A stretch of DNA of 64,000 nt from Theobroma cacao (lineage: Eukaryota; Streptophyta; Magnoliopsida; Malvales; Malvaceae): positions 12,102,719-12,166,718 of the forward strand of contig NC_030856.1 of the NCBI RefSeq assembly GCF_000208745.1, read 5' to 3'. Each line of letters begins with the position of its first letter. Position 1 is the first letter of the stretch. The notes beneath the pieces were generated by a model, which worked only from the letters and a program-made list of their open reading frames with translations, was not told the origin of the DNA and searched no databases. Positions 24,049 to 33,456 of the stretch are shown here, one piece after another. The position numbers and the translations under genes were made by a program.

Positions 24049-27000
24049 GTTCCAAGTAATGAATGCGAAGATGGTAATGACAGTAGTTTTAAGGTTAATT
24101 TTGAAAAAGGTATCAGTGTCAGTGAACTTGACGATACAGAAAATGTGGAGGATTATGATTTAACTCCGAACTTGTTAAGACTAGTAGAATATGAGGGGAG
24201 ACAAATTGTCCGACATCAAGAGACACTTGAAACAATTAATTTGGGAAATGAAGATAATAAGAAAGAAATTAGAATTGGTACTATGTTGGTGCCATCTGAA
24301 AAAGAAAAGTTAATAAAGCTACTTCATGAATATGTAGATATATTTGCATGGTCCTATCAAGATATGCCAGGTCTTAGTACAGACATTGTAGCCCATAAAT
24401 TGCCTTTGAAACCTGAATGCAAACCAATTAAGCAAAAGTTGAGAAGGATGAAACTTTAAATGCTGTTAAAAATTAAGGAAGAGGTGAAAAAACAGTTCGA
24501 TGCAGGATTCTTGGAAGTAGCTAAGTACCCCGAATGGGTTGCAAATATTGTCCCAGTGCCTAAGAAAGATGGGAAAGTGAGAATGTGTGTGGACTATTAA
24601 GATTTGAATAGAGCAAGCCCAAAAGATAATTTTTCTCTACCTTACATTGATACCCTTGTTGACAATACTGCCCGTCATTCCATGTTTTCCTTTATGGATG
24701 GCTTTTCAGGGTATAACCAAATTAAGATGGCACTAGAGGATAGAGAAAAAACTACCTTCATAACTATGTGGGGGACCTTTTGTTATAAGGTAATGCTATT
24801 TGGTTTGAAGAATGCCAGGGTAACTTATCAGCGGGCCATGGTGACTCTCTTCCATGATATGATGCACAGAGAGGTCGAGGTGTATGTGGATGATATGATT
24901 GTAAAAGCTCGCAAAACAGAGGACCATGCGACCAATCTTGAAAGGTTGTTTAAGAGGTTACGAAAGTTTCAGCTCAGATTAAATCCGACAAAGTGCACTT
25001 TTGGAGTCACTTCTGAAAAGTTACTTGGCTTTATAGTCAGTGAAAGAGGAACAGAAGTTGACCCGGATAAGGTTCAAGCAATCCGTGATTTGCCTCCTCC
25101 CAAAACGTAGAAAGAAGTTAGAAGATTCTTGGGAAGGTTGAATTATATAGCCCGGTTCATATCACAACTCACACTCAAATGTGACCCAATCTTCAAGCTC
25201 CTTCGCAAGCACAATCCTGGGGCATGGAATGAGGAGTGCCAAGTTACTTTTGACAAGGTTAAAGAATATCTGTTGAGTCTACCAGTGTTGGTACCACCTG
25301 TGGCGGGGAGACCCTTTCTTTTGTATCTGACAGTAAATGAAGGATCCATGGGATGTGTGTTGGGGCAACATGATGAGGCTGGTAAGAAAGAAAGAGCAGT
25401 TTACTACTTGAGTAAAAAGTTCACTGAGTACGAGTCTAAGTAGTCCTAGTTGGAAAAGATGTGTTGTGCTTTAGCATGGATGACGCATCGACTAAGGCAG
25501 TATATGCTATATCATACCACTTGGCTCATTGTGAAGTTGGATCCTATCAAATACATCTTCGAGAAACCATCCTTATTAGGTAGGGTGACAAGATGGCAAG
25601 TGTTGTTGTTTGAATATGATATTGTATATGTGTCCCAAAAAGCTATCAAAGGAAGTGCAGTCACTGATTTTCTGGTAGAAAGGGTGGAGTAGGATTATGA
25701 ACCAATGGAGTTTGAGTTCCTAGATGAAGACCTGATGTCGGTTTGCCAAACAAGTGAGGAAGAATCAGAGGAGAAAGATAATTGGAAGATGTTTTTCAAT
25801 GGAGCTTCGAATGCCTTGAGGCATGGCATAGGGGTCATGGTAGTGTCACCAGAAGGAGATCATTATCCCGTCATAGCTAAACTCAACTTCTATTGCACCA
25901 ATAATGTGGCTGAATATGAAGCTTGTGTCATGGGTCTTCAGGCAGCAATCGAGAGGAAAATTCACATTTTGAAAGTATATGGGGATTCTGCTTTGGTTAT
26001 TTATCAATTGCGAGGAGAATGGGAAACACTTGACTCGAAGTTAATCCGCTATCATAAGTATGTTTCAAAGCTGATTGAAAATTTTAATAAGATTTGCTTC
26101 ACCCATTTACCTCAGGAGGAGAACCAAATGGCCGATGCATTAGCTACGCTAGCGGCAATGTTCAAAATTGGTACCGATGTCAAGATTCAACCCATCATGA
26201 TTAATCTTTGAGAGTTCCCCACACACTGCTCCAGTGTAGAGGAAGAAATAGACAGGAAACCGTGGTACCATGATATTGTGCATTATCTCAAGTTTTAGCA
26301 GTATCCGGAGCAAAGCTCAGAAAATGATAAGAAAACCATTAGAAGGTTGGCAATGAATTTCTTCTTGGATGGGGACATCTTATACAAGAGAAGTAGGGAT
26401 CAAGTGCTTTTGAGATATGTGGATTCAGCAGAAGCTCAAAGAATAGTTGAGGAAGTTCACGAAGGAATTTGTAGGGCACATGCAAGTGGGCATATGTTGG
26501 CAAGATAGGTCATGAGAGCAGGGTATTACTGGCTCACGTTGGAAACGGATTGTATAGATTTCGCTCGAAAGTGACACAAGTGTCAGATAAACACAAACAG
26601 AATCCACACTCCTGCAAATTCACTGCAAGTATTAACATCACCATGGCCATTCTCAATGTGGGGCATGGATGTGATTGGGTTAATAACCCCGAAGGCATCA
26701 AATGGGAATCGGTTTATTCTGGTGGTAATTGACTACTTCACTAAGTGGATAGAAGTAGCATCTTATGCCAATGTGACCCAGAAAGTGGTATGTAAGTTCA
26801 TCCAAAAAGAAATAATATGCTGTTATGGTCTCTCGGAAAGGATCATCACAGATAACACTAGTAACCTCAATGGTTCGATGATGAAAGAGGTTTGTGCCAA
26901 GTTTAAGATCAAGCATCACAATTCAACGCCTTATCGCCCAAAGATGAATGGAGCGGTAGAAGCAGCCAACAATAACATCAAAAGGATAATTTAAAAGATG

Positions 27001-27508
27001 ACAGATGTATACAAAGATTGGCATGAGAAGTTACCCTTTGCTTTGCATGCTTATCGCACAACAGTCCGAACTTTCACGGGAGCTACGCCGTTCTCTTTGG
27101 TGTATGGGATGGAAGTAGTTTTGCTAATTGAAGTAAAAATCCCTTCCCTAAGGGTCCTTAAAGAAGTACAGTTGGAAGAAGCCAAATGGGTTAATGCTCG
27201 TTATGAGCAATTGAATCTCATAGAAGAAAAAAGGTTGACGGCACTTTGCCATGGCAGTTATATCAAAAGAGAATGATAAGGGCATATGGCAAGAAGGCAC
27301 ATCCTCGACAGTTCCAAGAATGAGAGTTAGTATTGAAAAGAATTCTCTCGAACCAGTAGGATAGTCGCAGGGAATGGACGCCGAATAGGGAAGGACCATT
27401 TGTGGTGAGAAAAGCTTTTTCAAGAGAAGTACTAATTTGGCAGAGATGGACGGAAGGGAGTTTTCCAACTTAGTGAATGCTGATGCTGTCAAGAAATATT
27501 TTACGTAA
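24049..27508 (+). pseudogene. Ogre pol: reverse transcriptase, RNase H, integrase, stop-interrupted
   Basis: One frame from 24049 to about 27255 carries, in order: a pre-RT segment (VDIFAWSYQDMPGL), RT (VPKKDGKVRMCVDY, MDGFSGYNQI, catalytic YVDDM at 24883-24897), the connection/RNase H region (PVAGRPFLLYLTVNEGSMGC), a second RNase H-like domain (FNGASNALRHGIGVMV... NNVAEYEA, about 25790-26150), the integrase HHCC-type zinc region (about 26455-26585), and the integrase core with MDVIG, TDN and the E of GAVEAANN (26660-26990). In-frame stops occur at 24457, 24598, 25108, 25441, 25447, 25690, 26209, 26506, 26572 and 26992. Frame changes near 27257 and 27430 precede the terminal TAA at 27506-27508. 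It would copy and integrate the element, but this copy cannot. Confidence 0.93.
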
Positions 27509-28359
27509 AAAAAAAACAACAAAAAAAAGAGAAAAAAATGAATTAAAAAAAATTCAAGTTGAAAACCTGAAAAGGCGGCTTGAATCTGGGAGATGTGTTT
27601 AAGGCGAAAAACCGAAAGGGCAATCTAGACACGAAGGAGGTCTAAGTACTACAAGGGCTTAACACAGAATGGGTGAAAATCATGATCCGAGATGTTCAAA
27701 CAAAAGACAAAGGAGCTGACGCTTGTGCCTACTTTGAGATAAAATTTCAAAGCTACTGTCAATATCTATCGGAACAATCATTAAGAAAAAACTGCATCCC
27801 TTTTGTATTAATTGGTTTTCCCCTGTTCCTTGTCATTATGCCTGATTGTAGAAACTTCCATTTTTTCTAATGAAAAATAGCCTTTCTGCTCCCAACATTG
27901 TCATCATTTCCATTCTGCCAAGAGAAGAGATATGAGTACATTGTATTGCATTTGTCATAAAATTGGAATGATATTTAATAAAGAACATGATAAATAAAGA
28001 AATGTTTGCAGTATTTTGAAAAGGATCATAATTGACGAGGAATGAAATGGAGTCTGGTAATATAAAAAAGAAAGAGAAAAAACTAAGAAAAGAGAGAAAG
28101 AAATGGAAATAGCAACAGAATGGAGAACAGTAAAAATGTGAAGAATGATTGGACCATGCATATGATAGAGGAAGAAAACAGTTGTGAGCAATGAATTGGC
28201 GAAGACGAGAGATCGGAAGCGTGATCGGTTCATCCCCCATTGATCAAAGAGAAGGCTCTAAAACACCTAAAAAAGAAAACTAATGAAGATGATTAGGATA
28301 TTTAAATTGCCATGTTCAAAGTTTTAAAACAATTGTAAAAGAAGGAAATTCATTTTTAA
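27509..28359 (+). other. Ogre 3' untranslated region, unique part
   Basis: Non-coding DNA between the pol stop and the tandem array. It starts with an A-rich tract and continues with a GGCGG.../AAAACCGAAAGGGC-type stretch often seen after pol in this lineage. The open frames 27673-27870 (plus) and 27836-28240 (minus) have no recognisable similarity and are not called. Confidence 0.6.
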
Positions 28360-29095
28360 AGTCGTAGAACCTCAGATGAGGAATTGATTATTTTTCACCA
28401 TTTCAAAAAAGAAAAAAGGTTTCGTTACCTCAGTTTTGAAGAGTTCATTTTTAAAAGTTTCGGTACCTCAGCTTTGAGGAGTTCATTTTAAAAGTTTCGT
28501 TGCCTCAGCTTTGAGGAGTTCATTTTTAAAAGTTTCATTGCCTCGGCTTTGAGCAGTTCATTTTTAAAAGTTTCATTGCCTCAGCTTTGAGGAGTTCATT
28601 TTTAAAAGTTTTGTTACCTCAACTTTGAGGAGTCACATTTTAAAAGTCTCGTTGCCTCAGCTTTGAGGAGTTCATTTTTAGAAGTTTCGTTGCCTCAGCT
28701 TTGAGGAGTTCATTTTTAAAGTCTCGTTGCCTCAGTTTTAAGGAGTTCATTTTTAAAGTCTTGTTGCCTCAGTTTTGAGGAGTTCATTTTAAAAGTTCGT
28801 TACCTCAACTTTGAGGAGTTCATTTTTAAAAGTGGCATTGCCTCAGCTTTGAGGAGTTCATTTTTAAAAGTTTCGTTGCCTCAGTTTTGAGGAGTTCATT
28901 TTTAAACGTCTCGTTGCCTCAATTTTGAGGAGTTTATTTTAAAAGTTCATTGCCTCAGCTTTAAGGAGTTCATTTTTAGAAGTTTCATTGCCTTAGCTTT
29001 GGGGAGTTTCATTTCTTTTAAAAAAATTTCATAGCCTCAATTTTGAGGAGTTCATTTTTAAAGTTTCGTTGCCTCAAATTTGAGAAGTCTCATTT
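28360..29095 (+). repeat. Tandem array of ~18 units (about 36-46 bp each) in the Ogre 3' region
   Basis: Units of the form GTTGCCTCAGCTTTGAGGAG followed by TTCATTTTTAAAAGTTTC repeat about 18 times with point changes and 1-8 bp length changes. Most units keep CCTCA...TGAGG, a 5-6 bp inverted repeat with a 2-4 base loop. Tandem arrays in the 3' region are known in Ogre elements and have been proposed as a source of satellite DNA. Confidence 0.93.
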
Positions 29096-29172
29096 AAAAA
29101 AAAACACACAAAAAAATAAAAACAAAAACAAAAAAAAACTTGGTAAAAGAATTAAAGAATTAGTCAAATACA

Positions 29173-29235
29173 GTGTCTACGTCTTTGCACTATTTCGGAT
29201 TTTCTAAATGCGTAAAGAGGGGCAACTGTAGACAC
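29173..29235 (+). other. Polypurine tract and flanking inverted repeat
   Basis: The polypurine tract AAAGAGGGG (29214-29222) is followed by CAAC and the 3' LTR start TGTAGACACC (29227). GTGTCTAC at 29173-29180 is the exact reverse complement of GTAGACAC at 29228-29235, so the tract lies in the loop between the two arms. The tract primes plus-strand DNA synthesis in LTR elements. The role of the inverted repeat is unknown. Confidence 0.75.
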
Positions 29236-32200
29236 CATAAAAATTATTATAAAATTTTACTAATTAAAAATCATAAACAAAAAATGAATGAAAATGACAA
29301 AAAAATAATAAAGAAAAAATGAAAAAAAAAAAGAGAGGTACGACTGACAGGGTGCGGACGCACCCTGCCAGGAGCCACCCTCACCCTGCTAGACGCGAAA
29401 AATTCTCGTCTGGCAGATTAGTGGGAGCATGCCCCCTCCAGAGGCCAAGAACCGAGTATAAAGGGGAGGGGGCATTGTAGCAAAAGGCAACGGCAACCAA
29501 AAACAATCCCAAAAAAAAATCCCTAGGCAGCCAAAAAAAATTAAGGAACAAGCAAATCAAATCCCTAGTCTAGCAGCCAAGAAATCCATCCACAAAAAAA
29601 TATATACAAAAAAAAATCAAAGAAAATATACAGAAACAAAATTGGTGCAGTGAGAGAGGAAGAATGTTTTTCCTGGGGAGAATTTTTGGTTCGTTTTTAG
29701 GGGGTTTCTTGGGTGTCGCCGAATAGAGTGGAGAAACTTTGGGTTAGCTACCAACGGGAGATAAGAGCTGAGAAAGAGAGCTGCGGTTCACTGCTGGGCA
29801 AAGAAAGACCAGATTTCAGGGTCCTGGTGCTTCCTATAGGGAAAGAAACCCAATTTGGGGCTACCGGTTAGGGAGGATAAGTGAGATCCGACGAAAGGGG
29901 GATTTTGGGTCCCATTACCGATAGTTGTAGAAACAGAGTGTGGCAACAAAAGGGAAGAGAGCGGCGATAGCTTTGAGGGAGAGAGACCCAATCTGCAGCC
30001 TTGAGGGAGGAGGCCCGATCGGCGTCGCGGAAGGGAGAGCCAAGAGAAAAAGCCGCAGGTGGGGATTTTGTTGCCGCCGGCGATGTGGGTAAGAAAGCTA
30101 GTAGAGAAGAAGAAGGGAACGGGTATAAAAGAGTAGGGGAGCTCCAGCTGGAAAAGGAAAAAAAGGAAGAATATTATATAGTCAATAGGCAGAACAACGC
30201 CGTTTCGCCTGAAGGGAAGCTAATTTTGGGTAAGCCTTAGGCTTTTATTTTATTCAGATATTTTGTGGTGTATGTTGATGTTTTTTAAATTGGAAGATTT
30301 GCTTAATATAGTTTTATATTAAGGAAGATGAGATAACGCATAGAGTATGTTAGTGTGATGGAATGAATTAAAAAGGTTAAGGAAGAAACATCAATGAGGT
30401 AGGAAATAAAAAATATAAATAATTACAATAAGCAAAAAAAATATTTTAGGAAAATATAGAAAAGATAGAAATTACCATAAGGTTAGATAAAAAACCAAAA
30501 TATTTACCTATTATCTAATTATAAAAATGGATACAAAAATGAAATACTCATATGTGGAAATACATGTATATTTAACAACTAGAAATAATAAATAACTTTA
30601 GGTAAATGTTGAATATAAAATATATAATGAAATATAATAATAAATATTTAGTGATAGGAATGGGTTTGCTTAAATGGATAATCTACACATAAGGGAATAT
30701 ATGGCTAGATTCAAGATATAGTATAAGATGTAAGAGGGTCGAAATGGGAGACATAATAAACTTCATTAGAGAAATTGATATAGAAAAATTATGAATGGAA
30801 ATGAATGAAAAAATAAAAAAATTGTGGTAAAATTAAATATGTAATTATCAAAGTATTTAAAGGAGATAGTTTATAAAATAGATATAGCTACAAATAAAGG
30901 AATAATGAGAACGAGAGCAAAGAGAAGAATTATTCAATTTTAAAAAGATAAGTAAATAATACCGATGATGGGATGATCGGTCGGGATGCGAGATGTCGTA
31001 ATCTCGGGCCAATTTTTCCTAGGTTCGAAATTCGAATTAAGGCTCCACCAGTACGATGGGAAGGCCTCAATTTCGAGATCCCGAAATTTTTTATAAAAAT
31101 AAAAAATTAGCAACACAAAATCATCAAAAAATAATAAATAAAAAGGGAAAAATGAAAAATAAATAAAATAAAACAATAATGATAATGATTCAGATATGTA
31201 TATAATAAATTTGTGTAAAGGTAATATCCATGACATTAAATAAATAGACAAATAATAAAAACTATTAATGAGGAAAACCCAAAACACTAAATGATTTAAA
31301 ATCAAGTATTAAATATCTAATGGTATAAGGTATAGATTAATAAATATTATGTAAAAATAATAAGATAAGAAATATCAAGGAATATATAGGAGAAACTTAG
31401 AATATAAAAAAAATAAAATATAAGAGAATAAAAAAATAGAAAATACGATAATATGAAATAAAATGAAAATAATAATTAAATAATAAAAAATGACAAAAAA
31501 ATAATAAAATAGATAATTGCATTAGCCTAGCATATATATGTTGCATCATGCATATCATTGCATATAAATATTTCTGTTTTCGAGTTTAAGCCTTGATGAT
31601 GAGATCTTCCGAGGATCTTACGAAGGCGGATATTTCTCGAAAAGTTTTCTAGGTGAAAAGATGTTCTCGAGTCCCACTAGTATGATGGGAGGGCTCGAGA
31701 AGCATATTTAATAAAAGGCTTTTGCCCGAATTAGGTTCATAATGCACGAAAATATTATTTTAAAAGAAAACATACAATGACCCCGATGACGGGATTTATT
31801 CGTCGAATTTGTAAAGGCGAATTTCTCGAATAACTCCCTAGGTGAGAGAATACCCTGGATCCCACCAGTATGATAGGCAGATCCAGGAAAATATCCTCGA
31901 TAAAAGGTTATTTGTCCGACATTTTTATCTCACGATATGCATTTCATCTTGCCTCACATTTGCATTCCATTTTAGGTTAAATATGAGATAAAATAATAGA
32001 ACAATAACTAAGAAAATATAGTGAACTTAAAAATTAAACCCTAATAGGATAATCTAAAAAATGGTACCATTCATGGAACGGGCATCCCGGGGGTGCTAAT
32101 CTTTTCCCGGGCGTAACCGTACTCCCGAACTTAGATTTAGAAAAACGTAGACTAATTTAAAGTTCTTTTCCGTGGGCTTAAAATTAATTTAAGGCTTCAT

Positions 32201-32327
32201 CGATTAGAATGGAGTCAATAGGTTGCCAATCACACCTAGTAAAAAAAGATTGGTGGTGACTCCTAAGTTTTTAGTGAGTTTTCACTCGCGTCTGGCCATC
32301 GGGTTCCCGAACCCGCACGTTACGACA
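29227..32327 (+). repeat. Ogre 3' LTR
   Basis: TGTAGACACC to GTTACGACA, 3101 bp, gap-free, collinear with the 5' LTR. It contains three loop-bearing subrepeats (loops at 31045-31060, 31673-31689 and 31861-31877). A promoter-like GAGTATAAAGGGG lies at 29453-29465, conserved in the 5' LTR at 14297-14309, and could be the TATA box of U3. Confidence 0.95.
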
Positions 32328-32332
32328 ATAAC
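32328..32332. repeat. Target-site duplication of the Ogre element, right copy (ATAAC)
   Basis: Matches 14063-14067 exactly. Removing 14068-32332 restores a continuous host sequence (CTTACATAACTTAATT). Confidence 0.95.
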
Positions 32333-33456
32333 TTAATTGTATGAGTGTTAAATTTGCTAGAAAGATTTCTATTTGTGATCCCTTTAACATTCATTTTTGA
32401 GAAGTTGAAGTTGGAAGATGGGTTCACAAGTGTTGAAGCTTATCTCAAGGCATTCAAAGATGGTTGATCTTCACAACACCAAGGTTGTTTTCAAGCCATG
32501 AAATTCACTCTCAACATTTGATCACAAGAAAGATATGACCAAAGCTATGTGCTAAAATGTCAAGGAATCTTGAAGAAACAAAGTTTCAATCGATCCTAGA
32601 GCAAGGCAAGTCAATCCTATGCAAGAACGGGTGAGAAAACTTTAAAAAGACATAGTCATAGTTGACCCCATAAATGATAAAACACATAAATCAAGTCCAA
32701 AACAAAGCTAAAGGGAATAATCTATGCTAGGCCGATATCCCTAGCCTAACTAATAGAATTCACAAATCCCATACTATATGGATTTTGTTGATTTCTCTTT
32801 TGCTTTATACCCCATCAAATCACATTTGATTTAGCCTAATAATTAATTGGATTAAGCCTCGATAAAATCAATTAGATCACATTTAAATGAACTTAAATTA
32901 ATTTTGACAATTTACTTTATGTGTGTGACTCATTAGGTTTCTAATTATATTGGCAATGAGTATAATTGTAATCCTAAATTATATTTAGAATTAGATAAAT
33001 AAAATCTCTATTTAATTAATCCTCAATTCTCTAATTGATAAATCCACACTCATAGACTAAGCAACACATCATGGCCTTCAATTATTAAAAAGGTCAATGT
33101 GGTTTGACTAACCTATTCAGTGCACAGATTCTTGGTGTAATTCAATCACATCATGATGTATCTTGAAATGAGTAAAAAGCATGGTATAGTGTCTACTATT
33201 TATGTCTTTCCATGTTGTCTATTGATATTTGTTATTTGCCCTTGAAGATTTCATGGAAACTCACTTTTCCTGAACCCTTAAATTACCTTGGCTAACTATT
33301 TGTTTGAGAGCAAATATAAAACAACTAGCCTATAAGATACATCCCATCCCATATCACTTTGGATGATGATTCCTTTCTAGACAATTTGTCAAGCCCTACT
33401 CTATTATATACTTGTCATGTCATTCATGTGCTTGATAGAATGTTTGCATAAGTGAA

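Larger units (their letters stand above)
14068..32327 (+). mobile_element. Ogre/Tat-lineage Ty3-Gypsy LTR retrotransposon, 18.26 kb, full-length but inactive
   Basis: Complete architecture on the plus strand: 5' LTR, PBS, long leader, ORF1, gag-protease with G-patch, presumed intron, RT-RNaseH-integrase, tandem-repeat 3' region, polypurine tract and 3' LTR, bounded by ATAAC on both sides. Large size, extra ORF1 before gag, the PBS starting TGGCGACTCC and an intron between protease and RT are the published hallmarks of Ogre elements. Many in-frame stops make it inactive. It is inserted in element X. Confidence 0.95.

Noticed and set aside
27836..28240. 134- and 92-codon minus-strand frames
   Set aside because: Antisense to the Ogre 3' region with no recognisable similarity.
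28360..29095. CRISPR-like regular repeats
   Set aside because: The whole unit repeats, with no unique spacers. It lies inside a plant LTR retrotransposon just before its polypurine tract.
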